35,348 nt of DNA, from positions 4,411 through 39,758 of the forward strand of contig NZ_AZFQ01000039.1 of assembly GCF_001435195.1 (NCBI RefSeq). Direction: 5' to 3'. This document shows, piece by piece, positions 1 through 7,557 of the stretch. The notes under the pieces are model-generated. The model ran no database searches. It was not told the DNA's origin and saw only the letters and a program-made list of their open reading frames with translations. A program made the position numbers and the translations under genes. Positions within the stretch are counted from its first letter, which is position 1, and the number at the start of each line of letters is the position of its first letter. The stretch is from Liquorilactobacillus satsumensis DSM 16230 = JCM 12392 (GTDB taxonomy: Bacteria > Bacillota > Bacilli > Lactobacillales > Lactobacillaceae).

Positions 1-90
1 TTTTATTTACTGAGCATGCAGCTGACAGTTTAAATTGATGATGTGTTATAGCTAAACTTGAATTATACATAATTTTATTATTTAATCCAC

Positions 91-107
91 GGCAGGTAAG
101 CACTGCC
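91..107 (-). terminator. weak hairpin downstream of the Lrp-type gene
   Basis: GGCAG and CTGCC form a 5-bp stem about 30 bases past the stop of the regulator gene. On the minus strand an AT-rich tract (GTGGATTAAATAATAAAA) follows rather than a clean T-run, so this is a poor intrinsic terminator. The rest of 1-136 shows no gene. Confidence 0.3.
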
Positions 108-136
108 TGTTGGCACCTTTGCTGTCCAGCTTCAAA

Positions 137-589
137 TTAAAAATAATTTTTCCCGGGATTGAGTTCAAGCGGTCGTGGATCAACGCTGGTAGAAAAGACA
201 ATTTGTGTTTTCGTTTCACCGAAGCGTTGAATATCATTAATAAAATTATCCAAAGACTTAGTTGACTTAAAGTAACAAGTAATAATTTGCGAGTAGCTTC
301 CTGTTACACAGTCGCAAGAAATTACATTACCAACTGACTTGATATAAGGATAAAAAGCTTCTTTATCTGTTGGCGACAAGCGTAAGCTAACATATGCTTT
401 AATAGGAAAACCAAGGACCTTGTAATCAATTGCGGTCTGATAGTTATTGATAATTCCGCGTTCTTCAAGGTGCGATAAACGGGTTGAAACTGCAGGGGCA
501 GAAATAAAACAAATATCAGCCAATTTTTTTAAGGAAATCCGTGCGTCTTTTTGCAAAGTAGATACTATTTTTAAATCAATCTCATCCAT
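137..589 (-). CDS. Lrp/AsnC family transcriptional regulator
   Basis: A 150-residue protein with the two-domain layout of Lrp/AsnC regulators. An N-terminal winged helix-turn-helix (about residues 1-60, beginning MDEIDLKIVSTLQKDARIS) is followed by an alpha/beta ligand-binding and oligomerisation domain (about 65-140). Family members bind 15-bp palindromes and often respond to amino acids. The frame stays open 20 codons further upstream, but the ATG at 587-589 has a good GGAGGG site 6-7 bases before it and gives the usual family length. It lies 89 bp downstream of thrC on the same strand and has its own likely promoter. Control of the neighbouring threonine genes is an inference from position and from the palindrome at the hom promoter. 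Confidence 0.88.
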   Translation of the reverse strand: MDEIDLKIVSTLQKDARISLKKLADICFISAPAVSTRLSHLEERGIINNYQTAIDYKVLGFPIKAYVSLRLSPTDKEAFYPYIKSVGNVISCDCVTGSYSQIITCYFKSTKSLDNFINDIQRFGETKTQIVFSTSVDPRPLELNPGKNYF

Positions 590-628
590 GTGAATCCCTC
601 CAAGCTGCTCTACGTAATATAATATAAC

Positions 629-656
629 ATAATACTGCTTTTGACACATTTTTCAA
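629..656 (-). promoter_or_regulatory. putative promoter of the Lrp-type gene
   Basis: On the minus strand TTGAAA (651-656) is separated by 16 bases from TATTAT (629-634), about 40 bases before the chosen start. It suggests transcription independent of thrC. Confidence 0.5.
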
Positions 657-678
657 CCTGTCAGGGGAAAGGAAAGCC

Positions 679-2172
679 CTATTTAATGGAAAGAATCTCC
701 TTAACAGCAGTTTCCATTTCCTGAGGTTCCACAATCTTTTTGGTACGGACAGGTGCCTTAAAAAGACGTGCAATCGTTGGCGGCAAGGGAACCCCAATTC
801 TTTTTTGAAGTGCTTCAACGGCTTCTAAGCCTGGAATGAAAGCATTAGGGTCATGCAAACCAACGAGAACAGCTTGGGCAAACTTGTAAGGACTTGCGGT
901 GGAGACCACTACCGTAAAATGCTGATCCTGTGTAGTCTCCTGGAATACTTTGGCAACACGCGAAGCAACAGCTGTATGTGGATCGAGGGCAACCTGATCA
1001 CTAGCAAAGAGCCGTGCAATCTCGGCAGCAGTTTTATCTTCACTGGCAAAGTTAGCATAGAACGAGTCTAAGTGTGTACGCATTTGTGTGGTAATGGTGT
1101 AGCTTCCCTTTTCTTCAAGCTCTTTCATAAAAGCGGCTGTTTTGGTAGGGTCGGATCCAGTTAGATAAAAAAGCAGCCGTTCTAAATTGCTCGAGATGAG
1201 GATATCCATTGAAGGAGAAGAAGTTACATAAAAAGGACGATTTTTGTCATAAAGTCCAGTATTGAAAAATTTGGTTAAAACATTATTTTTGTTAGAAGCA
1301 CATAATAGCTTATTAAGCGGTAATCCAAGTTGTTTGGCGTAAAAACCAGCTAAGATGTTACCAAAATTTCCAGTTGGAACGCTGAAGTTTATTTTTTCAC
1401 CGGGCTGGATCTTGCCAGCGTGCAACAATTGACCATACGCATAAAAGTAATAAACAACTTGAGGGAACAGCCGACCAATATTGATGGAATTGGCAGAAGA
1501 GAATTGATAGCCATTTTCTGCTAATTCGTGAGTTAACTGAGAATCGTTAAAAAGTTTTTTGACGTTTGTCTGCGCAGCATCAAAATTACCGTTCACCCCG
1601 AAAACAAAGGTGTTTTTTCCTTGCTGCGTTAGCATTTGCTGTTCTTGAATATAACTAACACCATGTTTAGGGTAGAAAACGATAATTTTAGTATGCGGCA
1701 CATCTGCAAAACCAGCCATTGCTGCTTTACCGGTATCTCCGGACGTAGCCGTCAAAATAACGATTTCCTTGCTCCCAGTGTGTTTAGCTGCAGCCGTGGT
1801 CATTAAGTGTGGTAAAAGTTGGAGCGCAATGTCTTTAAAAGCAATTGTAGGGCCATGGAAAAGTTCTAGATAACCCTTTCCGTCATAATAAGAAAGCGGG
1901 GCGATTTTTGGAGTGTCAAAATTTTTGCCATAAGCAGCTGTAATGCAAGAGCGCAGTTCACTTTCAGTAAAATCATTAAAAAATAGTTTCAAAATGCGAT
2001 AGGCTAGTTCCTGGTAGCCCAATTGTGGCAGCTCATCCAAGGAAAAATCAACTTTAGGAAGCGCAGTTGGAACGTACAATCCACCATCGGGACTCAGGCC
2101 TTGTAAAATTGCCTGCGATGCAGATACCGCTTCTGTGTCTTTGCCGCGGGTGCTACGATAAAGTATTTTCAT
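679..2172 (-). CDS. thrC: threonine synthase
   Basis: A 497-residue PLP enzyme converting O-phosphohomoserine to threonine and phosphate, the last step of threonine synthesis. The N-terminus (YRSTRG at 5-10, then LSPDGGLYVP) is typical of the long threonine synthase type. HGPTIAFKDIALQLL at 106-120 carries the PLP-binding lysine K113, and the glycine-rich phosphate-binding loop is TATSGDTGKAA. The length fits the bacterial/fungal-like class of about 450-500 residues. The ATG at 2170-2172 has an AAGGAGGAG site. It is transcribed divergently from hom-thrB with 212 bp between them, so all three threonine-branch genes are adjacent but in two transcripts. No defects are seen. Confidence 0.97.
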   Translation of the reverse strand: MKILYRSTRGKDTEAVSASQAILQGLSPDGGLYVPTALPKVDFSLDELPQLGYQELAYRILKLFFNDFTESELRSCITAAYGKNFDTPKIAPLSYYDGKGYLELFHGPTIAFKDIALQLLPHLMTTAAAKHTGSKEIVILTATSGDTGKAAMAGFADVPHTKIIVFYPKHGVSYIQEQQMLTQQGKNTFVFGVNGNFDAAQTNVKKLFNDSQLTHELAENGYQFSSANSINIGRLFPQVVYYFYAYGQLLHAGKIQPGEKINFSVPTGNFGNILAGFYAKQLGLPLNKLLCASNKNNVLTKFFNTGLYDKNRPFYVTSSPSMDILISSNLERLLFYLTGSDPTKTAAFMKELEEKGSYTITTQMRTHLDSFYANFASEDKTAAEIARLFASDQVALDPHTAVASRVAKVFQETTQDQHFTVVVSTASPYKFAQAVLVGLHDPNAFIPGLEAVEALQKRIGVPLPPTIARLFKAPVRTKKIVEPQEMETAVKEILSIK

Positions 2173-2313
2173 ATGTGATACTCTCTCCTCCTTGACTATT
2201 AGCTAACTCTCACTTACAAGAAGAATACCATAAATCAAAAAAACACAACAGTCCTTAAAAAAAGTCGCTGAAGTTGCTGAAATTAACACAAAGATTAGAA
2301 AGTCATGCCTTTT

Positions 2314-2341
2314 TTGCAGTTAATGACCGAAAAATTAGAAT
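2314..2341 (+). promoter_or_regulatory. putative hom-thrB promoter
   Basis: TTGCAG (2314-2319), a 16-base spacer and TAGAAT (2336-2341) lie about 45 bases before the hom ATG. The -10 match is moderate. TATGAT at 2344-2349 is an alternative -10 but lacks a good -35. The palindrome at 2340-2354 overlaps this region. No T-box or attenuator hairpin is visible in the short leader. Confidence 0.45.
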
Positions 2342-2354
2342 TCTATGATAGAAT
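2340..2354. promoter_or_regulatory. candidate operator: perfect 15-bp palindrome at the hom promoter
   Basis: ATTCTAT-G-ATAGAAT is a perfect 7-1-7 inverted repeat. It abuts the putative -10 and the expected transcription start of hom-thrB. Its length and AT-rich centre fit Lrp/AsnC-type sites, and such a regulator is encoded nearby, but ownership by that protein is inferred. Confidence 0.5.
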
Positions 2355-2384
2355 GGTTTCAATAAATAAACTGGAGGAGCTTAT

Positions 2385-3668
2385 ATGCAGGCCATAAATA
2401 TCGGGATTTTAGGGTTGGGAACAGTTGGAAGCGGCGTGTTGCGGTTATTAAGAGATCATCAAAAGAAGATTTCAAGTATTACTGGCCGCCAGCTGGTTGT
2501 TAAAAAAGTTGTTGTGCATGATATTGAAAAAAAGAGAAACTTGGATCTTTCTGGGATCACTGTCACTGATGATGTAAACGAGTTGATTAATGATCAGGAT
2601 ATTCAGATCGTAGTTGAAGTAATGGGAACTGTAAAGCTTGCAAAAGATTATATCGAGCGTCTTTTGCGAGCAGGAAAGCATATTATTACTGCAAATAAAG
2701 ATTTGATTGCGACGCATGGTTCTGAATTGGCAGAACTGGCAGGCGAAAATCACTGTGATCTTTTCTACGAAGCGAGTGTTGCAGGCGGAATTCCCATTTT
2801 AAGAACAATCGTAAGTTCCTTTGCAGCTGATCGAATCATTGAAGTCAAAGGGATCGTTAATGGAACCACAAATTACATTCTCACACAAATGAATCAAAAT
2901 AATTTGCCATTCGAGGCGGCGTTGAAATCTGCACAGCAACTAGGGTTTGCAGAAGCGGATCCTACGAATGATGTAGAGGGAATCGATGCAGCATATAAGA
3001 TGATTATCCTGACACAATTTGCGTTTGGAATGAATGTAACTCTTGATGATATCAAGATTACGGGAATTCGCGGAATCGACCTTAAAGATATCAAGCAGGC
3101 GGCTGAATTGGGTTATAAGATTAAGCTGGTCGGGATTGCAAAGCTAATTGATAAACGGATCAGTGTTTCTGTCGGACCGGTACTGATTCCTGCAGATCAG
3201 CCGCTAGCTGCAGTCCAAAACGAAAATAATGCAGTTTTAGTTACCGGCGCAGCCGTTGGTGAGACGATGTTTTATGGACCCGGAGCAGGAGAACTGCCGA
3301 CTGCTAATAGTGTGCTCAGTGATATTATTGCGGTTACTAAAGATATTGTAATGAAGACTACAGGCAGCAGGTTTAATGAATTTTCGCAAGAAGGCCAATC
3401 AGCGCGTGAGCAGGACATTTATTATCCGTACTACATTTCATTAAAGGTTAAGGATCGTCCAGGCCAGATGCTAAAAATTACTAAAATAATGTCTGAAGTA
3501 AATGCGAGTTTTCATTTGATTATTCAGAGTGAATTGGATGAAGAAAATGCACGTGTAGTAATGACAACGCATCAGATTTCAGAGCTGCAGCTGCGTGCAA
3601 TTCTTGCGGGAATTGCCGACTTAGAAGAAATCAGTGTGTTAGCAGCCTATAAAATTTTAGAAAACTAA
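2385..3668 (+). CDS. hom: homoserine dehydrogenase with C-terminal ACT domain
   Basis: A 427-residue NAD(P)H-dependent enzyme reducing aspartate semialdehyde to homoserine, the branch point to threonine and methionine. A Rossmann motif GLGTVG lies at 10-15, TANKDLIA at 103-110 with conserved K105, NGTTNY at 159-164, and the catalytic segment EADPTNDVEGIDAAYK at 190-205 ends in K205. About residues 350-427 form an ACT domain (PYYISLKVKDRPGQMLKI...), which in this family gives feedback control, usually by threonine. The ATG follows a GGAGGAG site. thrB follows after 23 bp, so the two are presumably one operon. Confidence 0.97.
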   Translation: MQAINIGILGLGTVGSGVLRLLRDHQKKISSITGRQLVVKKVVVHDIEKKRNLDLSGITVTDDVNELINDQDIQIVVEVMGTVKLAKDYIERLLRAGKHIITANKDLIATHGSELAELAGENHCDLFYEASVAGGIPILRTIVSSFAADRIIEVKGIVNGTTNYILTQMNQNNLPFEAALKSAQQLGFAEADPTNDVEGIDAAYKMIILTQFAFGMNVTLDDIKITGIRGIDLKDIKQAAELGYKIKLVGIAKLIDKRISVSVGPVLIPADQPLAAVQNENNAVLVTGAAVGETMFYGPGAGELPTANSVLSDIIAVTKDIVMKTTGSRFNEFSQEGQSAREQDIYYPYYISLKVKDRPGQMLKITKIMSEVNASFHLIIQSELDEENARVVMTTHQISELQLRAILAGIADLEEISVLAAYKILEN

Positions 3669-3691
3669 TTAAGAGAGTAGGAAGAACGCGG

Positions 3692-4588
3692 ATGGCTTTG
3701 AAGATCAAGGTTCCCGCAACGAGTGCAAACCTTGGACCAGGGTTTGATTCACTTGGAATAGCGGTGGATCGTTATTTGACACTTATAGTAGAAGAAAAAA
3801 CTTCAAAATGGGAATTAGTTCACCACATGGGCAAAATTTATCATGATGAAAGAAATCTGATTGTCCAGACTGCTTTAAAGTTGGTGCCGACACTGCATCC
3901 GTACCGAATTAAAGTCCTTTCAGATATTCCACTGGCACGTGGGCTGGGCAGTAGTTCCTCAGCCATTGTAGCAGGGATTGAATTGGCGGATCAGCTGGCG
4001 GGACTGCAGTTAACGACAGCAGAAAAGGTACAGTTTGCTGCGCAAATTGAAGGGCATCCTGATAATGTTGCACCAGCAGTCATGGGCGGCTTGGTTATTT
4101 CAACTTATATTGCAGAACAGGCGCTCAGCATTAAAGCTGATTTTCCAGATGTAAGCTTAGTAGCCTATGTGCCAGCTGATCCGCTTTTAACCGTTGAAAG
4201 CAGGAAAGTGTTGCCACGCAGGCTGCCGTTTAAAAAAGCTGTTGCTGCCAGTAGCGTTGCTAATGCTTTGACAGCAGCGTTGCTGGCAAAGCAACTGGAT
4301 AAGGTGAAAGTGCTCTTGGAAAGTGATCAGTTTCATGAAACGTATCGGCGAAAATTAGTACCGCAACTCGCACAGGTGCGCGCGCTAGCACATGAATATC
4401 AAACGTATGGAACATACTTGAGTGGTGCGGGTCCAACGGTCATGACACTTGTGGCACATCCAGCTGCCGCTGAATTTGCGCAAGCTTTGAAAGCACATTT
4501 TGAAACCGGCGAGGTATTGGCGTTGAAATGTATTTCTCAAGGACCTCAGGTTACAACGCTCCGAACACAGAGTAGGCCGGAAGTATAG
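3692..4588 (+). CDS. thrB: homoserine kinase
   Basis: A 298-residue GHMP-family kinase phosphorylating homoserine to O-phosphohomoserine, the substrate of the ThrC encoded upstream on the other strand. The N-terminal signature is VPATSANLGPGFDSLG (8-22). The ATP-binding loop PLARGLGSSSSA (80-91) and a C-terminal LSGAGPTVMTL segment complete the fold. The length is normal. It sits 23 bp after hom and the transcript would end at the hairpin at 4706-4741. With hom and thrC it covers aspartate semialdehyde to threonine; no aspartokinase or asd gene is in the window. Confidence 0.96.
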   Translation: MALKIKVPATSANLGPGFDSLGIAVDRYLTLIVEEKTSKWELVHHMGKIYHDERNLIVQTALKLVPTLHPYRIKVLSDIPLARGLGSSSSAIVAGIELADQLAGLQLTTAEKVQFAAQIEGHPDNVAPAVMGGLVISTYIAEQALSIKADFPDVSLVAYVPADPLLTVESRKVLPRRLPFKKAVAASSVANALTAALLAKQLDKVKVLLESDQFHETYRRKLVPQLAQVRALAHEYQTYGTYLSGAGPTVMTLVAHPAAAEFAQALKAHFETGEVLALKCISQGPQVTTLRTQSRPEV

Positions 4589-4613
4589 GTGGATCTTACA
4601 AAATAAAATAAGG

Positions 4614-4741
4614 AGAGTGTGACATAAGTCGGGAAAATTTGAGTGCTAACTCGAAGTTAGACGGAGAATTTTGACTTATGGAACACATTTATCCGGAATA
4701 AAAGAGGGGCTGTGACAAAAGTTAAATTTTGTCACAGCCCC
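4614..4741 (+). repeat. dispersed palindromic repeat, copy 1 (internally shortened)
   Basis: The left part (4614-4686) is an imperfect palindrome: GTGTGACATAAGTC at 4617-4630 faces GACTTATGGAACAC at 4673-4686. Inside it CTAACT-CGA-AGTTAG is a perfect small hairpin. A conserved TTATCCGGAATAAAAGAGGGGCTGTG-type junction leads to the terminator hairpin at 4706-4741. A longer copy lies inverted at 29184-29360 and a truncated one at 35291-35348. This copy lacks about 40 bases of the central part seen in copy 2. No coding potential. Confidence 0.8.
4706..4741. terminator. bidirectional intrinsic terminator between thrB and a convergent glycosyltransferase
   Basis: A 15-bp perfect stem (4706-4720 with 4727-4741) closes a GTTAAA loop. 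On the minus strand it is followed directly by CTCTTTTATT, a good tail for the glycosyltransferase gene. On the plus strand TGCTGTATTTTT follows. It forms the right end of the dispersed repeat. Confidence 0.85.
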
Positions 4742-4768
4742 TGCTGTATTTTTAAGGACAATGTTAGT

Positions 4769-5668
4769 TTAAAGCTTGTTGCGAGTGCTTAGATGAGTAC
4801 GCAAGTATGTAATTGCATCTTCATTTTTAGATAAGTCAAACTTTCGAGCAAATAGAAAGGGTGAGGCAACATAGTCTTGTGCTTCCTTTAAGGTTACATA
4901 GCTGGGATTGTGGTTTTCCCAGCGATAAATACGTAAATTGGCTTGATAGATTCCCTGGGCAGGATAGATGTTTTTTGAGAATTTTGAATTATATAACCAA
5001 GTTGCAAGAAAGACTTCATCAGCACAATATGTAAATTTTAAGAAGTGCATGATCGGTTCGAACTGTGTCATTAAATATTGTGCAAAATCATTTGAAATGC
5101 TGAACCAATTAGCACCGGACTTAAAGGTCATCTTGGATTTTTTGGTACGGTTGATGCCAAGTGTTTTTTGGAGAAAGCACGAACCAAAGTCAAGATATTT
5201 CAGGAGGTTCTTTTTCTTTCCAATGAATTGTTGCAGCAGGTGATACTGCTGAAAACGTAAATAGTAGCGGGTTTTATCATGGTCACGCTGATAATCACTG
5301 CATTCAACGAATTCTTGACCTGCATTTTTGGCGAAAAAGGCATGCAGGTAATCTTGATCTTTCAAAGGCAGGTCAAGGCCTGACAAGAGATGATAATAAC
5401 TGTATTGCCGCGGTGTCGCGGCTTTGAGAAGTTTCATTTCCATCATTGCTTGAGAACTAGCTCCCCAAGTAATTTTTTCTCGGGGTTGAAAATAAAGGGT
5501 TGCAAAACTGCAGCACGCGGCGAGTTCTTTTTCAACGAAACCAGTGGCTTTAAGATCCAAATGAAGATAGAGATCATTTCTGGGATCATCTAGTACAGAC
5601 AGCAGAATTTTAAGTTGCGGAATATTCCCGCTTGCCATAATGAGGTAGGCGTGTTTAGAATTAAGCAA
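4769..5668 (-). CDS. GT14-type (core-2/I-branching) glycosyltransferase
   Basis: A 299-residue protein resembling the bacterial Branch family (GT14), named for beta-1,6-N-acetylglucosaminyltransferases. The N-terminus AYLIMASGNIPQLKILLSVL is the typical opening, followed by NDLYLHLD. YYHLLSGLDLPLK (91-103) is the family's most recognisable motif, and GANWFSIS and CADEVFLATWL follow near the C-terminus. The start is a TTG at 5666-5668 with GGAG upstream. It is a single gene facing thrB and diverging from the polysaccharide cluster. A second family member lies at 32606-33481. Donor and acceptor cannot be read from the sequence; the GlcNAc specificity is only the family name. Confidence 0.85.
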   Translation of the reverse strand: MLNSKHAYLIMASGNIPQLKILLSVLDDPRNDLYLHLDLKATGFVEKELAACCSFATLYFQPREKITWGASSQAMMEMKLLKAATPRQYSYYHLLSGLDLPLKDQDYLHAFFAKNAGQEFVECSDYQRDHDKTRYYLRFQQYHLLQQFIGKKKNLLKYLDFGSCFLQKTLGINRTKKSKMTFKSGANWFSISNDFAQYLMTQFEPIMHFLKFTYCADEVFLATWLYNSKFSKNIYPAQGIYQANLRIYRWENHNPSYVTLKEAQDYVASPFLFARKFDLSKNEDAITYLRTHLSTRNKL

Positions 5669-5777
5669 ACAATCATCTCCAATTTGAAGTTTTACAGGAT
5701 TAAGCGGGGTGTGTGAGGCTCCTGGTCTAGTTTAGCAAATTAATGCAGATAATGGAATGCTATTTTTAGGCTGTAAA

Positions 5778-5809
5778 TTGCTAAAATCACGCATTCGTAT
5801 TATAATACG
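5778..5809 (+). promoter_or_regulatory. promoter of the priming transferase with a palindrome over its -10
   Basis: TTGCTA (5778-5783), a 17-base spacer and a perfect TATAAT (5801-5806) form a strong promoter for the polysaccharide cluster. The -10 is centred in a perfect 14-bp palindrome, CGTATTATAATACG (5796-5809), a likely operator. Confidence 0.7.
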
Positions 5810-5835
5810 TCATATGTACAATTTTGTTGGAGGGC

Positions 5836-5853
5836 TTTTTGAGCGCTCAAAAA
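5836..5853. promoter_or_regulatory. perfect 18-bp palindrome in the leader of the priming transferase
   Basis: TTTTTGAGCGCTCAAAAA is a perfect inverted repeat about 30 bases after the -10. It has no loop, so it suits a DNA-binding site better than an RNA hairpin. A GGAGGG at 5829-5834 lies just before it and could in principle serve a 6-codon TTG reading frame at 5839; I give that little weight. Confidence 0.45.
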
Positions 5854-5903
5854 AAGTAAATCTTTAATTTAGTAATTGTATTTATATGATAGAGGAGAAT
5901 AAA

Positions 5904-6551
5904 ATGGCTCATGAAGCTAATAAGCTGGGGGGAAAAAGCGTTTATTTATTCAGTAAGAGAGTACTGGATATTATAATCTCATCGCTTGCTCTGTTGCTAA
6001 TGCTTCCCTTATTCATAGTGATGCTTATTGTCTATCGCTTTGGCAAAAATAAGGGTCCGTTATTCTACAAGCAAGAGCGCGTGGGAAAGAACGGGAAAAA
6101 GTTTTACATTTACAAATTTCGTTCCATGATCGTAGGCGCTGATGAAAAGCTTAAGTGTGATAAGCAGCTATATAAACTCTATGTTGAAAACAGCTATAAA
6201 TTACCAGCGGAGATGGATCCAAGAATTACCAGGTTAGGAAGACTTTTGCGTAAGTCATCAATTGATGAGTTACCGCAGTTTATTAATATTTTCAAAGGTG
6301 AGATGACGCTAATCGGACCGCGCCCAATTATTACAGAAGAATTGAAGGAATATGGGGATCAAGTCAAAAAATTTCTTTCAGTGACGCCGGGTGCGATGGG
6401 TTACTGGCAAGCTTCTGGGAGAAGCAACATTGAATATCCTGAAAGGTGCAAGTACGAGTTGTATTATGTGGATCACGCCTCATTTTTGTTTGATATTAAA
6501 ATCTTGTTCAAGAACATCGTCGCGATTTTTAAGGGTGACGGGGCTTATTGA
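5904..6551 (+). CDS. priming sugar-phosphate transferase (undecaprenyl-phosphate glycosyl-1-phosphate transferase)
   Basis: A 215-residue bacterial sugar transferase that moves a hexose-1-phosphate from a UDP-sugar to undecaprenyl phosphate, the first membrane step of repeat-unit assembly. One hydrophobic helix (about 22-45) is followed by the catalytic domain with YKFRSM (70-75), IDELPQFINIFKGEMTLIGPRP (120-141) containing the conserved Asp-Glu pair, and TPGAMGYWQASGR (161-173). It is the short catalytic-core form without extra transmembrane helices. The ATG at 5904 has GAGGAG 7 bases upstream; the in-frame ATG at 5886 has no good site. It heads the cluster behind its own promoter. The sugar (Gal, Glc or other) cannot be told from sequence. 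Confidence 0.93.
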   Translation: MAHEANKLGGKSVYLFSKRVLDIIISSLALLLMLPLFIVMLIVYRFGKNKGPLFYKQERVGKNGKKFYIYKFRSMIVGADEKLKCDKQLYKLYVENSYKLPAEMDPRITRLGRLLRKSSIDELPQFINIFKGEMTLIGPRPIITEELKEYGDQVKKFLSVTPGAMGYWQASGRSNIEYPERCKYELYYVDHASFLFDIKILFKNIVAIFKGDGAY

Positions 6552-6597
6552 AAAGGTCGGCTGAAAATAAGTATTATACCAAGAAAGTGGGATCCGA

Positions 6598-7377
6598 TTG
6601 AAAGCAGAAGTATATGTTGTTAGTCATAAGAAGGTCAAGTTGCCAGATGAAAAGATCTATATTCCGGTGCAAGTAGGTACTAACCCGGAAAATTTTGCAG
6701 GATTTGAACGTGACAATACAGGTGACAATATTGCACAAAAAAATGCAAATTACTGTGAACTGACTGCCCAATATTGGGCTTGGAAGAATCGTCGCGCAGA
6801 CGTTAAGGGTCTGGTGCACTATCGCCGCTACTTTTCGAATGGCAAAAGGCATTTTTTCAGTTCAACGACGCAAAAGCTTAATGATGTGTTGACAGCTGAA
6901 AGACTTGAACAGATTCTAAAGAGCTATGATGCGGTTTTGCCGACAAGGAGGAACTATTATATTGAAAGCTCTTGGTCGCATTATAAGCATGCACACCATA
7001 TCGAGGGCTTGGCGGCTGCTAGAGATGTGATCAGCGAAAAATTTCCGGATTACCTTCCTGTCTTTGACAAGGTTTTGCATCGGAATAAGGTACATATGTT
7101 CAATATGCTGATTACACGTGCAGCTATCTTTGACGACTATACTAAGTGGCTGTTAGCAGTTTTGGCTGAGGTGGAAAACCGGGTCGATATTTCAGAGTAT
7201 TCTGAATATGAAAAACGGATTTATGGTTTTGTCAGTGAAGTGTTGCTGGATGTCTGGTTTGAGAAAAATCAAATCAGTTTCAAAGAAATGCCGGTAATGT
7301 TTATTGGCAGGCAGCATTGGTTCCGAAAAATCACTAAGTTTTTGTTGAGAAAATTTGGTTTGAGTGATAAAGCTTAA
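6598..7377 (+). CDS. DUF4422 glycosyltransferase
   Basis: A 259-residue protein of the DUF4422 family, found in capsule and exopolysaccharide loci. The family hallmarks are YCELTAQYWAWKN (52-64) and GLVHYRRYF (71-79), with an HMFNMLI segment in the C-terminal half. No transmembrane helix is evident, so it probably acts at the inner face of the membrane on the lipid-linked intermediate. The start is TTG at 6598, 46 bp after the priming transferase, so the two are probably co-transcribed and end at the hairpin at 7384-7426. Some annotated family members are called galactosyltransferases, but specificity here is unknown. Confidence 0.83.
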   Translation: MKAEVYVVSHKKVKLPDEKIYIPVQVGTNPENFAGFERDNTGDNIAQKNANYCELTAQYWAWKNRRADVKGLVHYRRYFSNGKRHFFSSTTQKLNDVLTAERLEQILKSYDAVLPTRRNYYIESSWSHYKHAHHIEGLAAARDVISEKFPDYLPVFDKVLHRNKVHMFNMLITRAAIFDDYTKWLLAVLAEVENRVDISEYSEYEKRIYGFVSEVLLDVWFEKNQISFKEMPVMFIGRQHWFRKITKFLLRKFGLSDKA

Positions 7378-7383
7378 TAAATG

Positions 7384-7426
7384 AAGCTTCTGTTTGAGAC
7401 GTCGTGTCTAGAAACAGGGGCTTTTT
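7384..7426 (+). terminator. intrinsic terminator after the DUF4422 gene
   Basis: AAGCTTCTGTTTGAGAC pairs imperfectly with GTCTAGAAACAGGGGCTT, and CTTTTTAGTT follows. It would end the two-gene transcript before rmlACB. Confidence 0.75.
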
Positions 7427-7457
7427 AGTTGAATGAATTTGTTAATTATGTAATTTT

Positions 7458-7481
7458 TACTGTAACATTTTTTTTACAGTA
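7458..7481. promoter_or_regulatory. inverted repeat upstream of rmlA
   Basis: TACTGTAA (7458-7465) and TTACAGTA (7474-7481) form a perfect 8-bp inverted repeat with an 8-base T-rich gap, about 75 bases before the rmlA start. The half-site spacing would place two dimer half-sites about 1.5 helical turns apart. No clear consensus promoter was found next to it. It may be an operator or an RNA hairpin. Confidence 0.4.
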
Positions 7482-7557
7482 TCTGCTCTAAATATTCACA
7501 TTTGAGTAGTAACTTATTAGATGGCAGGTTCTAGGGAGTACGGAAAGGAGAAGTTGC

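Noticed and set aside
582-818. 78-codon minus-strand ORF between thrC and the Lrp-type gene
   Set aside because: It overlaps the ends of both genes in another frame and has an Arg/Leu-rich composition typical of a shadow; no ribosome site fits.
2173-2384. T-box or threonine attenuator before hom
   Set aside because: The leader from the putative promoter is under 45 bases and has no specifier stem or terminator.
5839-5859. Six-codon leader peptide starting at TTG
   Set aside because: A GGAGGG is near but spacing is only 4 bases and the sequence is mostly the palindrome; no regulatory codons are seen.
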